Positions 1 through 9,820 of a DNA stretch of 64,000 nt are shown piece after piece. The DNA lies in the NCBI GenBank assembly GCA_004352715.1, contig SCFE01000003.1, positions 5,204,424 to 5,268,423 of the forward strand, written 5' to 3'. The notes beneath the pieces were generated by a model. That model ran no database searches, was not told the DNA's origin, and saw only the letters and a program-made list of their open reading frames with translations. The DNA comes from Hofstenia miamia. Its lineage: Eukaryota; Xenacoelomorpha; Acoela. How positions within the stretch are numbered: the stretch's first letter is position 1; every line of letters starts with the position of its first letter. The translations under genes and the position numbers were made by a program.

Positions 1-860
1 ATATTTAATCTTATGTTTTGTATTTTAATGAAAAAGAATTTTAAGAATTTTGTTTCGTTTTATAATTTCTTTCACTTTTTAATCAAAAAAGTCAAGATAT
101 TCTTTAGAATTTTTGTAAATAAATGTCAAAATTGGTATTACTTCGGGCCCAAGTGACAGCATATATTTTGGCCATAATTTGGCTAATGGAATTGCAAACA
201 TATTATAATTTTGAAATTTACATTTATAGTGTGAAGTATAGGTTTGAAATTTTTCAGGTATACTGAATGTGATCAATTTAAAAGGCTGTTTATTTTCAAA
301 ATTTAAAAAATTGTAGCCAAGAATCTCTTGAGTGTTTGAGAACAGTTTTTCGGTTTTACTTACAAAAATATACGTTCGCATTTTCCTTCATTTTAATAAA
401 TTTATTCTTAATGCAAAATAAATGAAGAAATTGAGTATACTAATAAACTGTTTCTATAATTTTGTCATTGTTGTAAGAAATTTCAATATGCAAAAATATC
501 ATTGAATATTTTATTAACACTACGACAGCTGTGATTATAGTTTTCTATGTAAGAAAATTATTCCATTATTCATTCATCCATTTACAGCAAGCGCGTTGAC
601 TTTATAAAGTGTGATTTTATTACTTAACACAGTTACCATCTGTAACGCAGAAAGTCCATTTTTAGGTGAATTTATTCTAATGCAGTGTCACCCATTTTTT
701 GGATTGCCAGAATCTCTCGTCAAAGTAACAATCCAAAAATATGACGTTTTATAATAACAAATATTAATGAAATAAAACTTGTAAATCTCTAACTTCAAGA
801 AAGTCTAATACCACAAATTGATTAAATTTTTTAGAATTGAGATGGAAACGAACTGGAGAG
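1..860. other. AT-rich DNA, no supported gene
   Basis: No recognisable gene, RNA gene or complete transposon was seen. A 100-codon open frame lies on the - strand at 79-381. It encodes a hydrophobic and aromatic-rich peptide with no motif I recognise and no obvious splice context. It could be a chance frame in AT-rich DNA or a fragment of an unrecognised exon. Confidence 0.5.
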
Positions 861-930
861 CAGAGATGCAAACCCAGCCGGGTCAATATTTCAAGCCCGA
901 CCGGTTTGAACCGGTTGGTGTCGGTCAAAG
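861..930 (+). repeat. hAT-like terminal sequence with GACCGG/AACCGG words
   Basis: The segment begins CAGAGATGCAAACCCAGCC, which resembles the CAGNGNTG-type ends of hAT transposons. It is followed by clustered GCCGGG, GACCGG and AACCGG words, a layout that fits transposase-binding subterminal repeats. The GC content is well above that of the flanks. No matching right end with an 8-bp duplication of the left flank (ctggagag) was found nearby, so this is a single end or a broken element. The assignment rests on end similarity only. Confidence 0.4.
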
Positions 931-1728
931 AAACACATTATCTAAGAAATTTTTGTTCTAATCTAATCTTTGTTTGCTATAAACTTAAACGCATCTTTAA
1001 TCTCTCTTTCATGTTTTTGAGAAATGTAATTTTGATACATATGAAGTTCTTAGAAGGCTAATATGTATGCAAGCAGCAGAATCTTCGTGAATCGTCCACA
1101 ATGCATCGATTATGCATAGACTTCTAAATGGTCACTAAATAATTTTAATATTTTTGCAAATATCTTATTTCTCAGTGGAAAACAATTCTAATTTGAATGT
1201 ATTTCAAGTATAATCACTACCTACTTCATAGATGTGTCGATGCAAAAAACATTCAATATTTCTTAACAGGCTTGAATAAAATTGTTCAAAATGCCGTCAA
1301 ATCTGTTTGCTACTTAAAAGTTACTCTAGTGGAAATAGGATTAATAAACTATTTTGAAACATAAAAAACCTTAGCAGTATAATCTTCAATAGAATTCACT
1401 GAACTGCTCCATGATTCGAATAAGGATCCTCAACAGAGTACGATTTGATTTCGTGTATTCCCAAGGCCCCATCGCATAATTGGCTAACATTAAGTTTATT
1501 TTATGTGTTCGAAATGCGGTTTAAATCTAATTTGAAATTTTGCTAGAACTAGATTGCGGTTAAATTATTAAATTTAGTGAACATTTGCAAATAGAAAAAT
1601 CTTGAGCAGACTGATATTTTAAAATGATGATATTGACTTGGTAAAAAAAGAATCTCAACAATGTCTTAAATTCTAAAAAACCATTGAAATCAGGTCACTG
1701 GGGACATTTATTTTACAATACTACCTGG
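931..1728. other. AT-rich DNA, no supported feature
   Basis: No gene, RNA gene or terminal repeat could be supported here. It may be the interior of a decayed non-autonomous element lying between the hAT-like ends at 861 and 1772. Confidence 0.4.
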
Positions 1729-1772
1729 TCTCACCGAGTCATCGGGTTACATTTTGTGACTCAGTTGCAGCT
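1729..1772 (-). repeat. hAT-like terminal sequence with GAGTCA words
   Basis: On the - strand this end reads CAGAGCTGCAACTGAGTCAC, close to the end at 861 (CAGAGATGCAAACCC) for the first dozen bases. It then changes to a different repeated word, GAGTCA/TGACTC. The following 8 bases, gagtcata, are not found before position 861, so the two ends are probably from different insertions. Confidence 0.35.
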
Positions 1773-2472
1773 CTGGAGTCATATACGGTATTCAATACCT
1801 TTCTTTTCGGTATACTAATTTTTATTGACGATATTTTGTATTTTGTATTATTTGGTTCCTAAAATGGATGTCCAATGTGTCAAAACGAATTCTAAATATC
1901 TCAAAACAATGTTTTATTACAAAATCATTTTTAGCATATTACCTTGATAGATCAACATTTTTCTGTAATGCAATTTAGACACAGATTTTGTCATCATGTA
2001 CTCTCCAAACAGGTGCAATTAAAATTGCCTCAAAATTCTACACTAATTAATTTAATAGGTGAGCAGAAATGGCGAAATATATTGTTGTGTTTTTTAGAGT
2101 TGAGAATAGTCGATAAAAAAATTTTCTAGTATTTTATTGCCAATCAAGTTGCTATTCCATATGCACCCTTTTTGAACAAATTCTGTTTTAAGATTGTTCG
2201 TATTTGTTGTAAGATGTTTGACATCGATTTTAGTTGCAACCTAGCATTTTTCTCAGTCATTTTTGACGCTTTTCTCATCTCCATTGTATCCGCAAGTTGG
2301 AACTCCATACTAAAATATAAATATGAAATCCATGACATTGCTCAGGGAACGTTCAGTAAATATCGAAATAGGCGTCCCATGAGTGCTAAGTAACTTCCTT
2401 GTTAAAACCTTTTGATAGGTACTTCTTTAATAATTCAAAGAGAATAAAAGCACTTAACATTTAAGTAAAGTT
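1773..2472. other. AT-rich DNA, no supported feature
   Basis: Short open frames of 61 to 73 codons occur on both strands, but they overlap each other and show no motif. Nothing else was recognised. Confidence 0.5.
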
Positions 2473-2741
2473 TATTTGAAGTTCTCTAAATTGTAAGTAC
2501 TACTTTAAAATAATTTCAAATTTATATCATTTTTATTGCATGTAAAATATTGGTCTTTGTGGAATAGACTACTTCATATTCAGTTATTGAAGAAATNNNN
2601 NNNNNNNNNNNNNNNNNTATTTGAAGTTCTCTAAATTGTAAGTACTACTTTAAAATAATTTCAAATTTATATCATTTTTATTGCATGTAAAATATTGGTC
2701 TTTGTGGAATAGACTACTTCATATTCAGTTATTGAAGAAAT
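2473..2741. repeat. 124-bp verbatim direct duplication around a 21-N gap
   Basis: Bases 2473-2596 and 2618-2741 are the same 124-bp sequence read in the same direction, separated only by 21 Ns (2597-2617). Two identical contig ends facing each other across a short gap are the usual sign of ends the assembler failed to merge. A real tandem duplication is possible but less likely. Confidence 0.85.
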
Positions 2742-2786
2742 CATAAACAGAGTAACAAACATTAATTAGTGTGAAAGATTTCCGTA

Positions 2787-2814
2787 TTTATATATATATA
2801 TATATATATATATA
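2787..2814. repeat. (TA)n microsatellite
   Basis: An uninterrupted TA dinucleotide tract of about 28 bases. It has no transposon end directly next to it. Confidence 0.9.
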
Positions 2815-3883
2815 AAGCCCAAATACGATCATAACCAAAAATTGTTTCACGCTTCCTCGTGTTGTGAAAAGTCCAAGTCAATGCGCTCATCACATATTCC
2901 ATAGTTGTTAACAATTACATAAACAAAATGAAAACACTATACGCAATCTTAAAACGACCTCCCTTCTTTATAGAACAAAAAAATTGACATAGTTGTAGAA
3001 CTTTCCTTAATTGCTGCGAATATGAATAAAGTTGAATTGATTATTTCAGATTACAATGTGCTTAGTACCCATATGTTATTGTTTTCCTTGTGAGATGATG
3101 GATTAAATATTGATTAGCAAACAAAAGAAATTTTTACATTCTGAGTTTATCTGTCAAATTTGTTTGGCTATGTTTAAAAATTCATTAACTGCAAGCTGTC
3201 AAAGTTTTGTAAAATAGTTTACAGGATGTTCAAGTACTGAATTATTATCTATAGTTCTTTTTGTTTTAGAACAAAGTCAAACAACAAGCTATGGTAAAGA
3301 TCCTATGGTTTTTAAAATTTAGAGCAGTAATGTCACCTTTACTAAAAAAATTTATAATAAGAAATAGCTAACCTATAAATTCAATTGTAAAAGCACAAAT
3401 AAAGTTCCAAATGAAAGTTCTTGTGTTTGATATTTAATCAACAAAATATTTCATATAAATAAATTTATATTTGATTTTTGTGACTGTTCTATTTTTAGGT
3501 TTTATAATCAGATTTGGTTAAGTGGTATTGTCTACCTTTTGCGTTGTCTGTGCATTTCTCTATATCATTTTCCATACACACATTATAGTTAGTTGTAATA
3601 AATCCTCAAAATTATTTCGAAATTCTCTTCTGATTAACATCAATTTCAGTTTCTGACTGCTGTGTTAAGTTATTAAATGAAATGTATTCATATGGAACCA
3701 ATAAGATTAAACTGTTTGCGATTAAAAATATCTTGAGGAACTCATAAGATAAGATTAACTCTGAATGGATAGCCAGGCTTTAAAATGATTGTGGTATTTA
3801 TAGCATAAGCTAGTTGCAAACTTCAATTTATACATAAGAATACGCAAATGGCAACATAAATTACAAATCAATTTAATGTTAAT
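2815..3883. other. Non-coding DNA downstream of the - strand exon
   Basis: AT-rich sequence on the 3' side of the - strand coding exon that ends at 3884. It would hold the 3' UTR of that gene. I could not single out a convincing polyadenylation signal. No other gene was seen. Confidence 0.4.
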
Positions 3884-4368
3884 TTAGTTCTCGTCCTGAT
3901 CCGAAGTACTACCTTTGTCGTCATAATCTGCAGTTTTCGTTTCACGTGAAGAAAGCAACTCCCGGTTCTTTTGCTCTACATTTGAGGCGAATGGGACATT
4001 TCTGTTTGATTCCTTCAGCCATTTATCATATTTCTGATATTGTACTGGGTCGCCTTCTTTATCAATTTTCTTTTTATGTTTTAGAATTCTAGAGTAATGA
4101 TTAACTATTCGAGTTCTATCACATTGGATATCATACATCTTTGCTAGGGAGATAAAGCTATCTTGTGCACCTTTGGGAATGTCTTTTAACAAATTCATGT
4201 CCTCTATGTATTTTGGAACTTTCTTAGATGACTCGCCTTCATCAACCTTATTGTCATTAATTTCTTTAGAATTACCCTTTTTATCTTCTTTCTGCTTTTC
4301 TTCTGACTTTTGCTTGAATACCTCTTCTGGCTTCATGTTATACACCTTCTCTGGGTGACTTGTATGCA
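3884..4368 (-). CDS. Probable last coding exon of an unrecognised Lys/Glu-rich protein
   Basis: The open frame on the - strand ends with TAA at 3884-3886. It is richer in GC than its surroundings and has a balanced amino-acid composition, unlike the chance frames around it. Read on the - strand, a pyrimidine-rich run ending in ttttag lies just before 4368, a good splice acceptor, so I start the exon at 4368 rather than at the upstream in-frame ATG near 4438. The exon encodes about 161 residues. First comes a highly charged Lys/Glu/Asp stretch, then a possible folded helical part (from KYIEDMNLLKDIPKGAQ to DKWLKESNR), then an acidic Ser/Asp-rich tail ending DQDEN. No membrane segment or known motif is visible. 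The product is unknown and upstream exons would lie at higher coordinates. It is divergent in orientation to NARS1. Confidence 0.5.
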
Positions 4369-4439
4369 CTAAAAGATGAAAATTGTTATTCTTAGAATGA
4401 AATTCCTTTTTATCACAGTTATGGTGATGGCAATGCAAT

Positions 4440-6029
4440 TAAGTGTCAACTATTCGAAGATATACGAACTATACATCAATTTCTAACGTGAGTAGGGTTT
4501 GAAAATTTGTACATTTTAAAGGGATTGAGAGTTGGGGCACTTTCAACTGACAAGCCTTTGCCAGAGCAAACAGCAAAAAAATTAAAATCTATAAAAATAA
4601 TTTTTAAGGGATATAATATTGGTGAGTAGACAAAAGTTGCTTTATCATATCATAAAATCGATTTCAATGCATAGCCAAAAACAACCTATTGTGGCTTTAA
4701 TGTCTCCAATAATTTTGTGACCTCAAACAATTTTCCCCTAGCCTATTAGGAAACTCCGAAAATCCTGGGATTTTGACATATCAGTGGAAAAATGTGCTTC
4801 CGTTTTATCTTGAAAACTTGTTATAAAACTATTCTTGTGTGTGAGGCACATTTAAATATTGACTTTTTTAAATTGAAAACCCTATTTTCTCAAAAACATT
4901 CCAATTCTACCCATGCCTAGTATTCAGATAATAAGGTGGTCCAATGCATTTGGCAGCAAAAACTAAGTTCCAGGCGCCCAAGCAGTTCTGCACAGGCGTG
5001 CAAATTTATAATGAAAATGAAAGAGGAAAGAACCCTCTACCCAGTGGTGTTTTAAGATTTGAAATAGTTTTATTATTTAGTAAGTTACAAATTTTTTATT
5101 GAAACTATCATAAACTGTAATAATATCTCGGTGGCTTAGAGTTAACAATGAATTCAATTTCATATTTAGTCTTAGATATAAATATTCTACATCGTTGGAT
5201 ATATTATACTTCTACTCTCTTAGGAAGTAAATTTGTTTTCTATCTCTGAGCATTAAAATTTTACAGATCTTCATGGAAATAGATACTACATACATTGTTC
5301 ACTAGCTCAATTTTGCTATAAAAATTGAATTGGTGTGCTGCTGTCAAAACTTTTAATTTCAATGTCCCATTCTTTAAATGTCAAACTTGAATGCATTGGG
5401 AAAAAAATTCTCTGTCTCATGACTTGTGTACAGATAAATAATTGACAAATCTCATTCAACGTTTAACAAAGGATTTAAAAGTTAATGTAATTTAAGGGGA
5501 AAAAATATAATTTCAATTTCCATCTGCTTATAAATTAAAACTACAGCATTAACTTTATTCATGATTCTGTAAGTACCGGTAACTGAACAACGCACTAAAA
5601 AAGTCTTATTGAATCGTTTTGAATTAGCTGATATGTGACACAGAGTCCAGCTCATAATTCCATTAATAGCTCATGATTTTATCAATATATTGAAAATAAT
5701 AGGAACTATTTTACTTAGTTTACTTTGTACATAATGACTATTGAAAATTGCATATATAATTTTTTTTGTTGCATAGACATCAAGCAATTAATGATAATTT
5801 CGAGTAGTTTCGAGATCTTACTAAGCCGAAGCCCTGTTTATAAAATACGCTAATAAGAACGAACTAATGAACAATCAACTAAGCTTATAACAACTTACTG
5901 AACATATTTTGAGTGCATGCATATTTTACCACCATTTAATGCAGTAAGTGTAAAATTTGATTCCCACGTATTTGTACTGAAGATGATTGAACAATTAAAA
6001 CCGGTAGCCAATATATATATATATATATA
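4440..6029. other. Non-coding AT-rich DNA
   Basis: No further exon of the - strand gene could be recognised. A slightly GC-richer patch at about 4960-5010 may be a decayed repeat. The stretch ends in a short (TA)n run at about 6009-6029, directly against the 1000-N gap. Confidence 0.45.
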
Positions 6030-7029
6030 NNNNNNNNNNNNNNNNNNNNNNNNNNNNNNNNNNNNNNNNNNNNNNNNNNNNNNNNNNNNNNNNNNNNNNN
6101 NNNNNNNNNNNNNNNNNNNNNNNNNNNNNNNNNNNNNNNNNNNNNNNNNNNNNNNNNNNNNNNNNNNNNNNNNNNNNNNNNNNNNNNNNNNNNNNNNNNN
6201 NNNNNNNNNNNNNNNNNNNNNNNNNNNNNNNNNNNNNNNNNNNNNNNNNNNNNNNNNNNNNNNNNNNNNNNNNNNNNNNNNNNNNNNNNNNNNNNNNNNN
6301 NNNNNNNNNNNNNNNNNNNNNNNNNNNNNNNNNNNNNNNNNNNNNNNNNNNNNNNNNNNNNNNNNNNNNNNNNNNNNNNNNNNNNNNNNNNNNNNNNNNN
6401 NNNNNNNNNNNNNNNNNNNNNNNNNNNNNNNNNNNNNNNNNNNNNNNNNNNNNNNNNNNNNNNNNNNNNNNNNNNNNNNNNNNNNNNNNNNNNNNNNNNN
6501 NNNNNNNNNNNNNNNNNNNNNNNNNNNNNNNNNNNNNNNNNNNNNNNNNNNNNNNNNNNNNNNNNNNNNNNNNNNNNNNNNNNNNNNNNNNNNNNNNNNN
6601 NNNNNNNNNNNNNNNNNNNNNNNNNNNNNNNNNNNNNNNNNNNNNNNNNNNNNNNNNNNNNNNNNNNNNNNNNNNNNNNNNNNNNNNNNNNNNNNNNNNN
6701 NNNNNNNNNNNNNNNNNNNNNNNNNNNNNNNNNNNNNNNNNNNNNNNNNNNNNNNNNNNNNNNNNNNNNNNNNNNNNNNNNNNNNNNNNNNNNNNNNNNN
6801 NNNNNNNNNNNNNNNNNNNNNNNNNNNNNNNNNNNNNNNNNNNNNNNNNNNNNNNNNNNNNNNNNNNNNNNNNNNNNNNNNNNNNNNNNNNNNNNNNNNN
6901 NNNNNNNNNNNNNNNNNNNNNNNNNNNNNNNNNNNNNNNNNNNNNNNNNNNNNNNNNNNNNNNNNNNNNNNNNNNNNNNNNNNNNNNNNNNNNNNNNNNN
7001 NNNNNNNNNNNNNNNNNNNNNNNNNNNNN
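6030..7029. other. Assembly gap of exactly 1000 N
   Basis: A run of exactly 1000 Ns. The round length suggests a placeholder rather than a measured size. By comparison with the LTR copies at 14305 and 33953, the gap should contain most of the 3' LTR of gypsy-1. Open frames spanning it consist of N codons and are meaningless. Confidence 0.95.
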
Positions 7030-7389
7030 TCATTAATTACATCATGTTCAGTATATTTATAGCACTTGGTAATAAACAACTAAATACTCAACTAGTACCT
7101 GTTAATCGTTCTTGTTTACAGTTTTTCCCTCATTTAATATTTCTGCTACGATTACGCAATGTCAGCATTAATTTGACTACGCTGTTTGACCATCTTTCGT
7201 TTTGTCAAAATACTGTCGAGCATAATTTTAAATATAATTGCACAAAACATTTACAAAATGAAATAATCAATCCTATCATGTTTTTACATTTTAATCATTA
7301 TAATCAATATTAATAATTTTAGTCTTTGTTTCCTTCATCCTTTCCTCTCATCTTGACCACACATGATAGTTTTGATAGATTATGTCACA
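7030..7389 (-). repeat. Visible part of the gypsy-1 3' LTR
   Basis: This segment aligns base for base with 15310-15667 (own 5' LTR) and 34975-35333 (second locus). It ends in tgtcaca at 7389, the complement of the LTR start TGTGACA, directly against the polypurine tract. Its last 200 or so bases appear identical to the copy at 35333 but differ at many positions from the 5' LTR of the same element. Short open frames in it are not genes. Confidence 0.9.
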
Positions 7390-7400
7390 CTCCCCCTCCA
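7390..7400 (-). other. Polypurine tract of gypsy-1
   Basis: On the - strand the bases just before the 3' LTR read TGGAGGGGGAG, followed at once by the LTR start TGTGACA. This is the expected position and composition of a plus-strand primer in an LTR retrotransposon. The same tract lies beside the LTR at 35333. Confidence 0.88.
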
Positions 7401-7406
7401 GCGTAG

Positions 7407-8168
7407 CTAATTAAGGATGACCACTCTTTCTCCATGTACCATTTCGACTGCCTTTTTGATTATCTCGTTAGCTTCTTTCATTTCCCATGTGGTGTTTTTG
7501 TACGTCTCTTCTTTAGTGATTTTTAGCACGACGTCTTTTTCTGTGGTTAACATCTTTTTATGCTTCAAAAACGACGGGTTCTTCAGGGATTTTGCTATCG
7601 TGCACATACTGCGTAGCTCATTTAATTTCTCGTTAAATATCTCGTAATGTTTCTTGTAGAGTTTCATCCCTTTTATCGCTATCATCAACGTCATAATTGC
7701 GTCTATTCTGCTTGTATGCGCCAAATCTGGGTGAATCGTAGTGTTCAGATAGAAAAATTCATAGGTTGATCGTAATGATTTCGATATTGACGCCTCATCA
7801 TAGAACGCACTTATATTTTCTAAGACTTCTTCTTCAGTAATGTTCTCTGGTTCATTTTTCCCCAATCTTACCATGGTAATAATTTCCACTTTTCTCATTA
7901 CGTCGTAGTACCGATATTGTGAGCTCCAAAGTTCTCCCCATACAATGTCGTTAATTCCTGAGAACAATATTACAGTTTGTGTCGATCTTTTTTCGATTTC
8001 TGCGCGGACTTTCTTGATCTGTTTCCATATTGGTTCTCCGTCTTTGTACAGATCATAGGGGGTCACTTGTCCTTCTATAAAAACCCTCTCCTTGTTATCA
8101 TTTTTCAATAAGATTTCTTTTGACTTTTTTTTTAACGATCCTTTCTGCTCCTTGCTTATTGTTAACAT
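7407..8168 (-). CDS. ORF after pol in gypsy-1, function unknown (253 aa)
   Basis: An uninterrupted 253-residue frame between the integrase region and the polypurine tract, the place where some gypsy elements carry an env or accessory gene. It is hydrophilic, rich in Lys and Glu, and shows no signal peptide or membrane segment, so it does not look like an envelope protein. A segment around VILFSGINDIVWGE contains a G-x-N-D motif as in block III of SGNH-type esterases. A later HPDLAHTS contains a histidine. The other expected blocks, notably an N-terminal GDS, are missing, so the esterase reading is weak. The in-frame sequence upstream of the first ATG reaches a stop after about 20 codons. A different frame is open between about 8210 and 8339, hinting at a frameshift or an overlapping longer pol tail. 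Confidence 0.6.
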   Translation of the reverse strand: MLTISKEQKGSLKKKSKEILLKNDNKERVFIEGQVTPYDLYKDGEPIWKQIKKVRAEIEKRSTQTVILFSGINDIVWGELWSSQYRYYDVMRKVEIITMVRLGKNEPENITEEEVLENISAFYDEASISKSLRSTYEFFYLNTTIHPDLAHTSRIDAIMTLMIAIKGMKLYKKHYEIFNEKLNELRSMCTIAKSLKNPSFLKHKKMLTTEKDVVLKITKEETYKNTTWEMKEANEIIKKAVEMVHGERVVILN

Positions 8169-8339
8169 ATGTGCTTTCCTCGTGCCACATTGCTTTGACT
8201 GCCTTTTTCTCTTTCAGTCACCAGGTTGGTTGCAGCATCGGTATAAAAATTGTTGGCGGTAGCGTACATTTCAGAATTGTTGTCATGGTTTTCTCCTCTA
8301 TGGCTTCATATGTATCTTGCATCTCTGCCGTTGTAGCCA

Positions 8340-9339
8340 NNNNNNNNNNNNNNNNNNNNNNNNNNNNNNNNNNNNNNNNNNNNNNNNNNNNNNNNNNNNN
8401 NNNNNNNNNNNNNNNNNNNNNNNNNNNNNNNNNNNNNNNNNNNNNNNNNNNNNNNNNNNNNNNNNNNNNNNNNNNNNNNNNNNNNNNNNNNNNNNNNNNN
8501 NNNNNNNNNNNNNNNNNNNNNNNNNNNNNNNNNNNNNNNNNNNNNNNNNNNNNNNNNNNNNNNNNNNNNNNNNNNNNNNNNNNNNNNNNNNNNNNNNNNN
8601 NNNNNNNNNNNNNNNNNNNNNNNNNNNNNNNNNNNNNNNNNNNNNNNNNNNNNNNNNNNNNNNNNNNNNNNNNNNNNNNNNNNNNNNNNNNNNNNNNNNN
8701 NNNNNNNNNNNNNNNNNNNNNNNNNNNNNNNNNNNNNNNNNNNNNNNNNNNNNNNNNNNNNNNNNNNNNNNNNNNNNNNNNNNNNNNNNNNNNNNNNNNN
8801 NNNNNNNNNNNNNNNNNNNNNNNNNNNNNNNNNNNNNNNNNNNNNNNNNNNNNNNNNNNNNNNNNNNNNNNNNNNNNNNNNNNNNNNNNNNNNNNNNNNN
8901 NNNNNNNNNNNNNNNNNNNNNNNNNNNNNNNNNNNNNNNNNNNNNNNNNNNNNNNNNNNNNNNNNNNNNNNNNNNNNNNNNNNNNNNNNNNNNNNNNNNN
9001 NNNNNNNNNNNNNNNNNNNNNNNNNNNNNNNNNNNNNNNNNNNNNNNNNNNNNNNNNNNNNNNNNNNNNNNNNNNNNNNNNNNNNNNNNNNNNNNNNNNN
9101 NNNNNNNNNNNNNNNNNNNNNNNNNNNNNNNNNNNNNNNNNNNNNNNNNNNNNNNNNNNNNNNNNNNNNNNNNNNNNNNNNNNNNNNNNNNNNNNNNNNN
9201 NNNNNNNNNNNNNNNNNNNNNNNNNNNNNNNNNNNNNNNNNNNNNNNNNNNNNNNNNNNNNNNNNNNNNNNNNNNNNNNNNNNNNNNNNNNNNNNNNNNN
9301 NNNNNNNNNNNNNNNNNNNNNNNNNNNNNNNNNNNNNNN
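8340..9339. other. Assembly gap of exactly 1000 N inside gypsy-1
   Basis: A second 1000-N placeholder. It removes the C-terminal part of integrase and whatever joins it to the ORF after pol. The sequence on either side may come from different copies of the same family, because the LTRs on the two sides do not match each other well. Confidence 0.95.
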
Positions 9340-9820
9340 ATGTATGATATTGCATTGATATCAGCATTGCTGCTTCTCTACCATACATAGCCTTATATGG
9401 CGTCATCCTCGTTGTTGAGTGTACCAATGTATTATAGAAATATTCGACTATTTCCAATATTTCTCTCCAATCTCTACCTCCAATTCTTGAAGTTAATACT
9501 CTAATCAGTTTTATCATCGTTCTATTTAATCTTTCCACTGCTCCATTCGCTTGTGGATGATATGCAGTTGTTTTTTCTGTTAGTATTTCCATCAGTTTAG
9601 TCATCTCTTCAAACAGTTTACTTTCAAATTGTACGCCCCTGTCAGATATTATTGTTTGCATTGGTCCGAATTTTAGAATCCACTCTTTCATGATTTTATC
9701 TGCTACTACTTTTGTGGTTGTTGAATCTAACAGTACCATTCAAGCGTATTTTGTAAAATTATCAAATAAGACCAATATATACTGGTAACCTTCGTCATCT
9801 TGAGACAATTTTTCCATTCT
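9340..9820 (-). pseudogene. gypsy-1 integrase core, damaged
   Basis: Integrase inserts the cDNA into the host genome. On the - strand the frame shows YILVLFDNFTKY (first catalytic Asp region), IISDRGVQFES (second Asp region) and YHPQANGAVERLNRTM (the catalytic Glu of the DDE triad), then runs into the gap. Two in-frame stop codons occur before and within the start of this domain, near 9740 and 9810. The H2C2 zinc finger at the N terminus is cut short. The preceding frame stops soon after HENGHLG, the two cysteines are absent, and the core resumes at once, which points to an internal deletion. The protein is therefore non-functional in this copy. Confidence 0.85.

Noticed and set aside
861-1772. 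A single hAT element between the CAGAG ends at 861 and 1772
   Set aside because: The adjacent 8-mers differ (ctggagag and gagtcata) and the subterminal words differ, so the ends probably belong to different insertions.
5895-7079. Long open frames of 365-394 codons on both strands
   Set aside because: They consist almost entirely of N codons across the 1000-N gap and have no coding content.
7044-7313. 89-codon + strand frame, repeated as 96 codons at 34967-35257
   Set aside because: Both lie inside the gypsy-1 LTR. Their similarity is due to the LTR, not to protein conservation.
8120-9390. Long + strand open frames of 357-412 codons
   Set aside because: They span the second 1000-N gap; the sequence on both sides belongs to gypsy-1 coding on the - strand.
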